DNA from: Syntrophales bacterium | GTDB taxonomy: Bacteria; Desulfobacterota; Syntrophia; Syntrophales; UBA2251 | NCBI GenBank assembly: GCA_023230905.1 | Contig: JALNWL010000053.1 | Coordinates: 1 to 12,874, forward strand | Direction of reading: 5' to 3' | DNA: 12,874 nucleotides | Part shown: positions 6,748 through 12,874 of the stretch, piece after piece | Layout: each line of letters opens with the position of its first letter | How positions within the stretch are numbered: position 1 is the first letter of the stretch | The notes under the pieces: model-generated | Database searches by the model: none | What the model was told of the DNA's origin: nothing | What the model saw: the letters and a program-made list of their open reading frames with translations, nothing else | Position numbers and translations under genes: made by a program

Positions 6748-8441
6748 AATCGGATGATCCGGATCCCTCCCTGTGCGCTCAGACAGCCGTAAAGACCGGG
6801 GTCGATGTCCGCCTCCGTCAGATACAGGATCCTCTCGCCATCCTCGATTTTCAGGCCCGCCAGGTGGAGGGTGATTTGACCCGACCGTGCTCCCGGCGGC
6901 GGGGCGAGGCTGAACAGGCCGGTCGTGTAGGCGATGCTCATGCCGGTCAGGACCTGCGCCACCACCCCGGTTTTCCCCGCCCCGTCCTTCAGTTGGGTGA
7001 AGGAGATGTCCTTTTTCCGCAGGGCCGCAATGAACTGGGCCGGTAGCTCCTTGGTGCGGAACATCACGGTCCGTCCGTTCCTATCCACGAGAAGATCGGC
7101 GTTGACCGAGAGGTTGAAGCCATCCTCCGGGGCGCTGAAGACCCGGACGGCCGTGTTCCGTTGCGGCCGGAAATCCAGGGCCGCGAGGAGGGCGTGGGCC
7201 AGTTCCAGGGTATCCGTGGACTTGAGGTGCGGGACCTCTCCGGCGACCGCCGGTTTGTCCGGACGGGGTGCCACGCGGCCGTCCGCGAGCACCTCGATGA
7301 TGGAGATGCCCGACCGCTCAAGGGCGTGGGAAAGGGCTGCGGGAAGGAGGTCCTCGGGATCGAGATCGGTGCGCAGGCCCCACATTCGGGGTCCCTTGGC
7401 CGCATGAAGCCGGCCGGCAATCAGCCAGTCCGGTCGAAGACCGATCCGGAGTCCGTCGCCGCCGGATATCGTTCTGAGGTTCTTTTCCATGACGAAGGCC
7501 CGGCTGCGGCTCAAGACGGTCTTCAGGACGGCGGGGAGGGGTTCATCCGGTTCGGTCCGGACCCAGGATTGGCGTCCGGCGTTCTTTCCGGTCAGGCTCT
7601 TGAAGGAGTCCGGCATGCGGGCCAAGGTGTCGAGGAAAATGACGCTTCCGTCCGGAAGCTCCACCACGGGAAAGAGGCCGCAGTCGATCGTCATCTGTCC
7701 GCCGTCGGGGAGTGGAACATAGTACCAGCCGGTCGTCAGGACCGAACCCTGCAGACGGGCGATCACGGCGGAGAGGGCGGCGAGCCGGTCGGTCGCTGGC
7801 GACGGCAGGACCGGCGCCGCGGCGGGGGGTGCCGGAATCGAAGCCGGCGGCGCCAAGCCCGCGCTGGGTGAACTCTCCCCGGGAATCTCCGGGTTCGTCG
7901 CAACGTTTATCGGAAGATCAAGGGTGATTGCGGGCAAGTAGATGTCCTGTCCGGGAAGGATCCGGTCCGGATTCTGAATGCCGGGGTTCGCCTTTTTCAG
8001 GACCTCCAGGGCGCGCGGCAGCAGCTCTTCGGGGACGTGCAGTTCCCGGCGGAGGATCTGGTAGAGGGTATCCCCGCTCCGGGCCCGGATGAGACGCCGG
8101 TCGGCACGCAATTCCCCCGGCCGTCCGGTCGGTTCCGCGGGAAACAGCCAGACCAGCTGGCCCGGGGTGATCTGGTGGATGTTCGTGAGGGACGGGTTGA
8201 GGTGGCGGAGCCGCTCGAAGTACTTCAGCTTGCGGGAGTATTCGGTTTCCCCGTATTGGCGGGCGACGATATTGGAGAGGGTGTCTCCCGGCTGGACCCG
8301 GTACGGGACCGTCCCCCGGGATTGTGAAGCCGATCTCGTGAAGGTCAGCCGGGCCGTGTCCTCCCGCGCCGGGGCGGAGGAGGGCGCTATTATCATGACC
8401 GCCAGAACGGAGAGCAGGAGCCGTCGGGCCCATTTCATCAT
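6744..8441 (-). CDS. Secreted double-LysM peptidoglycan-binding protein with unknown C-terminal region
   Basis: A predicted exported protein of 565 aa. I chose ATG8441 because GAGGA (8452-8448) lies 6 nt upstream and a Sec signal peptide follows at once (KWARR, then a hydrophobic core, then SSAPA near residue 25). The frame is open to an ATG at 8507, but that start lacks a ribosome site and would bury the signal. LysM 1 spans residues 47-100 (YRVQPGDTLSNIVARQYG to ITPGQLVWLF) and LysM 2 spans 117-170 (IRARSGDTLYQIL to ILPGQDIYLP). Both should bind peptidoglycan glycan strands. A Pro/Ala-rich linker follows at ~186-216. The last ~350 residues (including LPDGGQMTIDCGLFPVVELP and MSIAYTTGLFSL) match no domain I know. 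The stop overlaps the thiolation gene start by 2-3 nt (TTGA), indicating one transcript. Confidence 0.88.
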   Translation of the reverse strand: MMKWARRLLLSVLAVMIIAPSSAPAREDTARLTFTRSASQSRGTVPYRVQPGDTLSNIVARQYGETEYSRKLKYFERLRHLNPSLTNIHQITPGQLVWLFPAEPTGRPGELRADRRLIRARSGDTLYQILRRELHVPEELLPRALEVLKKANPGIQNPDRILPGQDIYLPAITLDLPINVATNPEIPGESSPSAGLAPPASIPAPPAAAPVLPSPATDRLAALSAVIARLQGSVLTTGWYYVPLPDGGQMTIDCGLFPVVELPDGSVIFLDTLARMPDSFKSLTGKNAGRQSWVRTEPDEPLPAVLKTVLSRSRAFVMEKNLRTISGGDGLRIGLRPDWLIAGRLHAAKGPRMWGLRTDLDPEDLLPAALSHALERSGISIIEVLADGRVAPRPDKPAVAGEVPHLKSTDTLELAHALLAALDFRPQRNTAVRVFSAPEDGFNLSVNADLLVDRNGRTVMFRTKELPAQFIAALRKKDISFTQLKDGAGKTGVVAQVLTGMSIAYTTGLFSLAPPPGARSGQITLHLAGLKIEDGERILYLTEADIDPGLYGCLSAQGGIRIIRF

Positions 8442-8513
8442 CAAGGGTCCTCGCATGGAACGGATTTGGCCATGGATGGGCGTGACGGGGAACCACCGCG
8501 CCGCCACGAGTCC

Positions 8514-8542
8514 TCTTTACTGAAGTCACCGGGAAAAGTCAA
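8514..8542 (-). promoter_or_regulatory. Candidate sigma-70 promoter of the LysM operon
   Basis: On the minus strand, TTGACT (8542-8537; 5/6 of consensus), a 17-nt spacer and TAAAGA (8519-8514; 3/6). Start of transcription would be near 8507, leaving a ~65-nt leader before ATG8441. This also argues against using the ATG at 8507 as the protein start. It lies just downstream of the terminator of the preceding acyl-CoA dehydrogenase gene, which is the expected place. Confidence 0.45.
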
Positions 8543-8556
8543 ACGGTGGCGTAAAG

Positions 8557-8586
8557 AAAATGCCATGCCCTTGGCGGGCATGGCAT
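8557..8586 (-). terminator. Rho-independent terminator of the acyl-CoA dehydrogenase gene
   Basis: A perfect 11-bp inverted repeat (arms 8560-8570 and 8576-8586, ATGCCATGCCC against its complement) encloses a 5-nt loop. On the minus strand it is followed by TTTT and then CTTTAC. It begins 20 nt past the dehydrogenase stop at 8607. Plus-strand reading lacks a T-tract, so it acts in the minus direction. Confidence 0.85.
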
Positions 8587-8606
8587 GGGGGCGGTGGGAG
8601 GGGTGT

Positions 8607-9797
8607 TCAGCGGCCGCTGGCGAAATCGTCGCGGAGGAGTTCGCGGGCGATGATCATTCGGCGGACCTCGGAGGTACCGGCGCCGATGTGCCACAGCTTC
8701 TCGTCCAGGTAGTGGCGCGACACGGCGTATTCCTGACAGTAGCCGTAGCCGCCGTGGATCTGGACGGCGTCGGACACGACGGCCGTCCCGGCTTCGCCGC
8801 AGTGGAGCAGCGAGGCCGCGGCCATCCGGTCGAGGTCCGTCCCCTTGCCGCCGGACTTGTCTTCCAGGCTGTCGCAGAAGGCGGCGGCGCTGTAGGCCAT
8901 CCATTTCGAGGAGAGGTAGCGGGTGTACATGTCGGCGAGCTTGCCCTGGATGAACTGGAAGTTGGCGATCGGCTTGCCGAACTGCACCCGCTCCTTGGCG
9001 TACTTGAGCGAGAGTTCCAGGCAGGCGCGCATCGACCCCAGGGCGCATCCGGACAGCGTGATCCGCTCGGTGCACAGGCCGCTGGTCAGGACCTTGACGC
9101 CCTGGTTGATCCCGCCGAAGAGGTTCTCCTCGGGCAGCACCATGTCGTCGAAGGTTACGAGCCCGGTGGGCGAGGTCCGCATGCCCCATTTCTTGATCTT
9201 CTCGCAGACGAATCCCTTCGTGGTCTTGGGGTAGCAGAAGAAGGTCGAGATGCCGTGGGGCCCCTTGCCGAGATCGGTTTTCGCGTAGAAGACCATGACG
9301 TCGGCCACGGGGGCGTTGGTAATGAAGGTTTTGCTCCCGTTGATGACGTAGGTGTTCCCCTTCTTTTCAGCGCGGGTGGTCATGCTCATCGCGTCGGAGC
9401 CCGCATTCGGTTCCGTGATGCCGAGGCAGCCGATGGATTCGCCGCTGCACGCCTTGGGGAGGATGGCCGCCTTCTGCGCATCGGACGCGTGGCGGCGGAA
9501 GTTGTCGAAGGCCAGCGTTTGGCTGGCGCCGACGGTCATGGACAGGGCGTTGCTGACCCGGGCGATGTTTTCATAAACGAGCAGCGTCTCCAGGTAACCC
9601 AGGCCCGCCCCGCCGTATTGCTCCTCGTAGACGATGCCGTTCAGGCCCAGCTTGCCCAGCTCGTGGAACAGGTCCGGCGGCATTTCGTCCTTTTCGTACA
9701 GGTGTTCCATCTGTGGCTCCAGCCAGGTGGACGCCCAGCGCCAGACGTTTTCCTCAAGCATCCGCTGCTCGGGTGAAAATTCGAAACTCAGAGACAT
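8607..9797 (-). CDS. Acyl-CoA dehydrogenase, isovaleryl-CoA dehydrogenase type
   Basis: A 396-aa soluble flavoenzyme that oxidises acyl-CoA to the 2,3-enoyl-CoA with FAD, passing electrons to electron-transfer flavoprotein. Start ATG9797 has GGGAGGT 7 nt upstream and begins MSLSFEFSPEQ. FAD/substrate contacts appear in CLGITEPNAGSD (124-135) and TFITNAP (157-163). The general base of short- and medium-chain enzymes is missing from its usual place: GAGTSEVRR (372-380) has Gly where they carry Glu. Instead Glu244 in GLCTERITLSG occupies the position used by isovaleryl-CoA dehydrogenase (human E254). This suggests a branched or short acyl-CoA substrate such as isovaleryl-CoA from leucine, though the family alone does not fix it. 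It is a monocistronic unit ending at a strong terminator, with a palindromic operator-like site far upstream. No partner catabolic genes are in view. Confidence 0.93.
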   Translation of the reverse strand: MSLSFEFSPEQRMLEENVWRWASTWLEPQMEHLYEKDEMPPDLFHELGKLGLNGIVYEEQYGGAGLGYLETLLVYENIARVSNALSMTVGASQTLAFDNFRRHASDAQKAAILPKACSGESIGCLGITEPNAGSDAMSMTTRAEKKGNTYVINGSKTFITNAPVADVMVFYAKTDLGKGPHGISTFFCYPKTTKGFVCEKIKKWGMRTSPTGLVTFDDMVLPEENLFGGINQGVKVLTSGLCTERITLSGCALGSMRACLELSLKYAKERVQFGKPIANFQFIQGKLADMYTRYLSSKWMAYSAAAFCDSLEDKSGGKGTDLDRMAAASLLHCGEAGTAVVSDAVQIHGGYGYCQEYAVSRHYLDEKLWHIGAGTSEVRRMIIARELLRDDFASGR

Positions 9798-10013
9798 AAA
9801 GGTACCTCCCTCTCGATTTATCCTTGCGGGGTCCGAGATCCTGTCGGGATCGAAGCCGGCAGGCGGAAACCCGTTCAGGTGCGGGGCGAAACAGGCGTTC
9901 CCGGTGCCAAGCGCCGTGTCCGCAGCTTCCGGGAGGGGCTTTTGCCGCACCCCCGGCGGTTCATCGGGAGAGGCGCGATGCCAGCGTACGATGCGTCCAT
10001 CCCGTGTGTCGCG
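9798..10013 (-). other. Long upstream leader of the acyl-CoA dehydrogenase gene
   Basis: About 216 nt between the candidate promoter at 10042-10014 and the dehydrogenase start. The minus frame of the gene stays open through it to an ATG inside the palindrome, but those codons have no similarity I recognise and lie ahead of a much better ribosome site at 9797. I see a weak short inverted repeat (GATCC/GGATC near 9850) and no clear second promoter. It is either an untranslated leader or contains a promoter too weak to recognise by eye. Confidence 0.35.
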
Positions 10014-10042
10014 CTCGTAGCAGATATTGATTGACATGTCAA
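10014..10042 (-). promoter_or_regulatory. Candidate promoter overlapping the palindrome, towards the dehydrogenase
   Basis: On the minus strand, TTGACA (10042-10037, perfect -35), a 17-nt spacer and TACGAG (10019-10014, only 3/6 of -10 consensus). The -35 lies within the 26-bp palindrome, so a protein bound there would block RNA polymerase. The same hexamer occurs symmetrically on the plus strand, but no -10 follows it there. Confidence 0.4.
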
Positions 10043-10049
10043 TCAATAT
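10024..10049. promoter_or_regulatory. Perfect 26-bp palindrome, likely repressor operator
   Basis: ATATTGATTGACA at 10024-10036 is followed directly by its exact complement at 10037-10049, with no spacer. This is an A/T-rich site in a GC-rich region. Size, two-fold symmetry and core TTGACATGTCAA fit a dimeric helix-turn-helix repressor of the TetR or possibly MarR kind. Its position over a -35 element upstream of an acyl-CoA dehydrogenase suggests a regulator responding to acyl-CoA. No regulator gene is present in the window, so the identity is inference. Confidence 0.7.
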
Positions 10050-10122
10050 TCGGCGCGTTGGGCCGCCGGGAGGTCCGGCACGGGGAGATACCGGAAAACC
10101 AGCGGAGCCATCAATTTCTGGG

Positions 10123-10150
10123 TTGCAAGATCGCCGTCAGATGTTATAAT
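10123..10150 (+). promoter_or_regulatory. Strong sigma-70 promoter of the coiled-coil/HD/TPR/GerMN operon
   Basis: TTGCAA (10123-10128), a 16-nt spacer, and a perfect TATAAT (10145-10150) with extended -10 TG at 10142-10143. Transcription would begin near 10157, divergent from the dehydrogenase, leaving a ~90-nt leader before ATG10246. It is the best promoter match in the window. Confidence 0.75.
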
Positions 10151-10182
10151 GTTCTGATTCCAATGATCGGATCGCTGTGGTC

Positions 10183-10233
10183 GGACCGGAGGGCGGTCCT
10201 ACCGCGTCTTTCGGGGTTTAGAAAAGGGCGGTA
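10183..10233 (+). other. Structured 5' leader with alternative hairpins
   Basis: Within the leader, GGACCG (10183-10188) pairs with CGGTCC (10194-10199) around a 5-nt loop. TACCGC (10200-10205) can pair with GCGGTA (10228-10233), immediately before the purine-rich ribosome site at 10235-10245. TACCGC can instead pair with the overlapping upstream GCGGT (10193-10197), which would break the first hairpin. The pairings are therefore mutually exclusive, as in attenuator-like leaders. There is no U-tract, so any effect would be on translation. I recognise no riboswitch class. Confidence 0.3.
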
Positions 10234-10245
10234 CAGGGGGAGGGG

Positions 10246-10467
10246 ATGGGTCACGCGGAACGTGATGTGATCTTGGCCAGAGAGTTTCAGCAGCGGCTTG
10301 AGAAAAAGATGCGCGAGGAGGAACTCTCTCACCTCGAATACTGGAAGACCCAGATTGATTCGCTCCTGGTCGCGCGGCCGGAGGGCGTTGCGGCGTTGCA
10401 GTCCCAAATCCGCAAGGTTGCGGATAAGATGGCCAATCGGATTCAGATGCTGAAGAAGGGCGCCTGA
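10246..10467 (+). CDS. Small charged helical (coiled-coil) protein, unknown function
   Basis: A 73-aa cytoplasmic protein, rich in Glu, Lys and Arg, with almost no Gly or Pro. From residue 4 to 70 it reads as helix (FQQRLEKKMREEELSHLEYW, then LQSQIRKVADKMANRIQMLK) with heptad-like spacing of Leu, Ile and Met around a short RPEG turn at 44-47, suggesting a two-helix hairpin. The start is directly behind an AGGGGGAGGGG tract (10235-10245), which is closer than ideal. Its stop and the next start share one base (TGATG), so it is coupled to the HD-domain gene. I recognise no named family. A partner or regulator of the HD protein is possible but based on position only. Confidence 0.8.
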   Translation: MGHAERDVILAREFQQRLEKKMREEELSHLEYWKTQIDSLLVARPEGVAALQSQIRKVADKMANRIQMLKKGA

Positions 10468-11045
10468 TGCAGGATATCGCAAACTTTCTATATGAAGTCG
10501 GAATGTTGCAAAAGACGCCCCGGACAGGGTTTCAGTTCCTCGGTTCGGGAAAGGAGTCCGTCGCCGAACATGTCTTGCGGACGATCTTCATCGGATACGT
10601 GTTGGCTCGCCTGGACCCGTCCGTCGACGAGCTCAAACTGCTCAGAATGTGCCTTTTTCACGACCTCCCGGAAGCCCGCACGGGCGACATGAATTACGTC
10701 AACAAGAAGTATGTTGCCGTCGACGAGGCCAAGGCAATCCGCGAGTTGACGGAGACGCTTTCCTTCGGCGGGGACATCGCGGCGGCCCTGGAAGAGTTCA
10801 ACGCCCGGAAAACGCCCGAGTCCCTGTTGGCCCGCGACGCCGATCAGCTCGCCCTGATTCTGCAGTTGAAGGAATATGGGGACTTGGGCAACAAGTACAG
10901 CCAGGAGTGGATCCGGTTCGCCCTGAAGCGCCTCGGCACTGACGTGGGTCGCAGGGTGGCGGAGGCCATCCTCCAAACCGACTCCTCTCACTGGTGGTTC
11001 AAGGACAAGAGCGACTGGTGGATCAATGGAAACCACGAAGGGTAG
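10467..11045 (+). CDS. HD-domain phosphohydrolase, YfbR/HDDC2 (5'-deoxynucleotidase-like)
   Basis: A 192-aa cytoplasmic metal-dependent phosphohydrolase of the HD_3 group, whose studied members (E. coli YfbR, human HDDC2) dephosphorylate deoxynucleoside 5'-monophosphates. The metal-binding set is complete: His35 in SVAEHVLR, His65-Asp66 in CLFHDLPEARTGD with Glu69 following, and Asp126 in RDADQLALIL. The conserved Trp/Phe-rich end (SHWWFKDKSDWW) near 174-185 is also typical of this subgroup. The length is normal for the family. A role in nucleotide-pool salvage is inferred from family; substrate is unproven. The start overlaps the previous stop by one base, and AAGAAGG lies about 8 nt upstream. 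Confidence 0.9.
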   Translation: MQDIANFLYEVGMLQKTPRTGFQFLGSGKESVAEHVLRTIFIGYVLARLDPSVDELKLLRMCLFHDLPEARTGDMNYVNKKYVAVDEAKAIRELTETLSFGGDIAAALEEFNARKTPESLLARDADQLALILQLKEYGDLGNKYSQEWIRFALKRLGTDVGRRVAEAILQTDSSHWWFKDKSDWWINGNHEG

Positions 11046-11052
11046 GGTCGTT

Positions 11053-11829
11053 ATGAAACCGTCACCCCGTTTTTATCTTTTGATCGTTCTGCTGCTTCCG
11101 GTCGCGTTGGGCGCGTGTGGTCCCACGCCCTGGCAGCGGGACATGGCTGAATCCCATCTGAAGCTGGGCATCGCACAGATCCAGGCGGAACAGTACAACA
11201 GCGCCTTGAAAGAGCTGATGAAGGCGAATGAACTCACCCCGGACAATGCCCGCCTCCACTATTTTCTCGGCATCGCCTATCACAGCAAAGGTCTGCGCAA
11301 GCAGGCCGTCGAGGAATTCGAGAAGGCCGTCGCCCTCAAGGCCGATTATTCCGAGGCGTACAATTTCCTCGGGACGATCTGTCTCTCCGCCGGGCAGTGG
11401 GATCGCGCCATCACGCTGTTCGAAAAGGCCCTGACCAACATTCTTTACGACACCCCGGGCGTTGCGCTTTACAACATGGGCCAGGCCTATCACCAGAAGG
11501 GCGACTATCGCACGGCCCTCTTGAAATACCAGGAGGCCAAGGTTCGGGAACCCGATACGATTCTGATGCCCCTGATCGAGAAGAACATGGCGCAGTCGGC
11601 CTATGAACTGGGGGAGTATGCCGAGGCGGTGGCACATCTGAAGCGCGCCATCGAACTAACGCCGGAGCTCGCCGAGGCCCACTACTGGCTGGGTCGTGCC
11701 TACGTCAAGATGGGTCGGCGCGATCAGGCGGTGCCCGCCTTTCAGGAAGCCGTGAAATGTTCTCCGGCGTCTGAAGCCGGCATCAAGTCCCGTGAGCACC
11801 TCGATGCACTGCAGGCGGACCGACGTTGA
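11053..11829 (+). CDS. TPR-repeat lipoprotein, PilF/PilW-like
   Basis: A 258-aa predicted lipoprotein. The signal peptide MKPSPRFYLLIVLLLPVALGAC ends at a lipobox (LGAC) with Cys22 as the acylated residue, which is why I prefer ATG11053 over an in-frame ATG at 11026 inside the HD gene. The rest is about six tetratricopeptide repeats (roughly 32-65, 66-99, 100-133, 136-169, 174-205 and 206-239), with recurring patterns such as LGIAYHSKG, LGTICLSAG and LGRAYVKMG. The architecture matches PilF/PilW, the outer-membrane lipoproteins that help assemble the type IV pilus secretin, but other TPR lipoproteins look alike and no pilus genes are in view. It starts 7 nt after the HD gene stop. Confidence 0.85.
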   Translation: MKPSPRFYLLIVLLLPVALGACGPTPWQRDMAESHLKLGIAQIQAEQYNSALKELMKANELTPDNARLHYFLGIAYHSKGLRKQAVEEFEKAVALKADYSEAYNFLGTICLSAGQWDRAITLFEKALTNILYDTPGVALYNMGQAYHQKGDYRTALLKYQEAKVREPDTILMPLIEKNMAQSAYELGEYAEAVAHLKRAIELTPELAEAHYWLGRAYVKMGRRDQAVPAFQEAVKCSPASEAGIKSREHLDALQADRR

Positions 11830-11849
11830 GGGGAGGAGACCCTCTTTCC

Positions 11850-12476
11850 ATGTCAACCAAGAAACAGAGAAGAATCGTTCAGGTTCAACAGCGCAAAAAG
11901 AAGCAGCAGATGAAGACGTCCCTGCTCGTGGCCATCATCACGGTGACCGTGGGCTTTCTGATCCTGTTCTTCGTCACCCTTTTTCATTTCGTGTATCCCC
12001 CGGCGGCGGGGCGGGACGCCGCAGCCAGAAGCCGCGACAAGATGGTTTGCATTCTTTATTTTGCGGACGCCAACGAACGGTTTCTCGTTCCGGAAAAACG
12101 ATTCATCCCCCGGGAAGATACCCGGGCCGCATTAGCAGAGGCCTTGGTCAAATCGCTCATCGAGGGGTCTAAGACCGGCTTGACGGCCACCCTGCCCGAA
12201 AAGGCGGGGCTGCGCAAGGTCGAGATCGAACCGGATCAGACGCTTTCCGTCAGATTCGCGAAATCGCTCCCCGAGCTTCACCCGGGCAGCACCACGAGCG
12301 AGCTGGCGACGGTCTATTCCCTGACCAATACCCTGATTGCCAACATACCAGAGATCAAACGCGTCCGGATTCTCGCCGGTGATGAAGTGGCCGCCTCCAT
12401 TCGGGGCCACATCAGCCTGAAAAACCCGTTTGCATTCAATCCGGAGATCATTGCCCCCGTCTCCCGCGCGGACTGA
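11850..12476 (+). CDS. Membrane-anchored GerMN-domain protein
   Basis: A 208-aa protein: a very basic cytoplasmic head (KKQRRIVQVQQRKKKQQ), one transmembrane segment at about 23-48 (LLVAIITVTVGFLILFFVTL), then an extracytoplasmic domain. Residues 66-190 (VCILYFADANERFLVPEKR, TRAALAEALVKSLIEG, VYSLTNTLIANIPEIKRVRI) match GerMN, a fold first named from spore-germination GerM but common in non-sporulating bacteria, where its role at the envelope is unclear. ATG11850 was chosen; GGAGGAG (11832-11838) is 11 nt upstream, and a GAGGG/CCCTC hairpin (11828-11844) may bring it closer. A TTG at 11826 in the same frame overlaps the TPR gene but has no ribosome site. It sits in one operon with its neighbours. 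Confidence 0.85.
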   Translation: MSTKKQRRIVQVQQRKKKQQMKTSLLVAIITVTVGFLILFFVTLFHFVYPPAAGRDAAARSRDKMVCILYFADANERFLVPEKRFIPREDTRAALAEALVKSLIEGSKTGLTATLPEKAGLRKVEIEPDQTLSVRFAKSLPELHPGSTTSELATVYSLTNTLIANIPEIKRVRILAGDEVAASIRGHISLKNPFAFNPEIIAPVSRAD

Positions 12477-12497
12477 GGGGCGGGAAGACGGCCCTGC

Positions 12498-12874
12498 ATG
12501 GCAGCGAAAACAAGGCTCTCCAGAATTAGAAACATCGGCATCGTGGCACACATCGATGCGGGCAAGACGACCGTCAGCGAACGGATCATCTTTTATACCG
12601 GCCGTTCCTACAAGATAGGCGAGGTCCATAACGGGGAAGCCGTCATGGACTGGATGCCCCAGGAACAGGAACGTGGCATCACCATCACCTCCGCCGTGAC
12701 GACCTGTGCCTGGCAAAATCACGAGATCCACATTATCGATACACCGGGGCATGTGGATTTTACGATCGAAGTGGAACGATCGCTCCGAGTCCTCGACGGC
12801 GCGGCGGTCGTGTTCTGCGCCGTGGGCGGCGTGGAGCCGCAGTCGGAGACGGTTTGGCGACAGGCAGACAAGTA
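12498..12874 (+). CDS. fusA: Translation elongation factor G (5' part, runs off window)
   Basis: First 125 codons of a ribosomal translocase GTPase. G1 is AHIDAGKTT (17-25), switch I is QERGITITSA (57-66) and G3 is DTPGHVDF (81-88). All GTP-binding elements present so far are intact, and the frame is open to the last base. It begins 21 nt after the GerMN stop with only a weak purine-rich ribosome site (GGGAAG). It is not beside rpsL, rpsG or tuf, so it may be an additional EF-G paralogue instead of the str-operon copy. Slight departures such as KTTVSERIIFYTGRSYKI and TTCAW support this weakly. Domains II-V lie outside the window. Confidence 0.92.
   Translation, partial: MAAKTRLSRIRNIGIVAHIDAGKTTVSERIIFYTGRSYKIGEVHNGEAVMDWMPQEQERGITITSAVTTCAWQNHEIHIIDTPGHVDFTIEVERSLRVLDGAAVVFCAVGGVEPQSETVWRQADK

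Noticed and set aside
8442..8507. Upstream ATG at 8507 as the start of the LysM protein
   Set aside because: It would put 22 residues before the signal peptide and lies at the predicted transcription start with no ribosome site.
8466..9776. 436-codon open frame on the plus strand
   Set aside because: It is the antisense of the acyl-CoA dehydrogenase gene; composition is dictated by GC-rich codon third positions and nothing in it resembles a protein family.
9798..10046. In-frame extension of the acyl-CoA dehydrogenase to an ATG at 10046
   Set aside because: The added ~83 residues have no family similarity, the ATG lies inside the palindrome without a ribosome site, and ATG9797 has an excellent GGGAGGT and the normal family N-terminus.
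11026..11052. ATG at 11026 as start of the TPR lipoprotein
   Set aside because: Possible, but it overlaps the HD gene and lengthens the n-region; ATG11053 gives a standard lipoprotein signal. Kept as an alternative only.

Overview
The window is high-GC, densely coded bacterial DNA. The gene set suggests an anaerobic Desulfobacterota (former Deltaproteobacteria), possibly a Syntrophales-like fatty-acid or syntrophic degrader. This assignment is inferred from protein flavour (acyl-CoA dehydrogenase, DUF4301 protein, ThiI-like PP-loop protein with a C-terminal NFACT-R-like domain, GerMN and TPR envelope proteins) and not from any marker-gene comparison.

Region 1 (1-3290, plus): the end of an RND/HAE1 efflux permease that begins before the window, overlapping by ATGA with a small PII-like transporter-associated protein. 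Region 2 (3291-4094): a decayed minus-strand zinc-type alcohol dehydrogenase. Only the C-terminal ~60% is left, with two frameshifts and one in-frame stop. It is followed by a candidate promoter. Region 3 (4095-5745, plus): a 41-codon arginine-rich small ORF with a near-perfect Shine-Dalgarno, overlapping the start of a 510-aa DUF4301 protein. DUF4301 motif order resembles a UDP-sugar pyrophosphorylase.

Region 4 (5765-8542, minus, convergent with region 3): a two-gene unit read from a candidate sigma-70 promoter at 8542-8514. The first gene is a secreted double-LysM protein with a large unrecognised C-terminal region. It overlaps by TTGA with a PP-loop (ThiI/MnmA-like) sulfur-transfer enzyme carrying an NFACT-R-like tail, and that second gene is interrupted by an apparent 1-nt frameshift. 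Region 5 (8557-10049, minus): an isovaleryl-CoA-dehydrogenase-type acyl-CoA dehydrogenase with its own intrinsic terminator. Upstream is a perfect 26-bp palindrome overlapping a candidate -35 element, so it is a likely repressor operator.

Region 6 (10123-12874, plus, divergent): a strong TTGCAA-N16-TATAAT promoter with a structured ~90-nt leader drives a tightly packed series. The order is a 73-aa coiled-coil protein, an HD-domain phosphohydrolase (YfbR/HDDC2 type), a TPR lipoprotein (PilF/PilW-like), a membrane-anchored GerMN protein and the start of an elongation factor G that is not in a ribosomal-protein context. Most genes here are recognisable families. The least explained items are the palindrome, the arginine-rich small ORF, the DUF4301 enzyme and the frameshifted thiolase-like gene. 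I found no clear new defence, mobile or CRISPR system, no tRNA or rRNA, and no insertion sequence.
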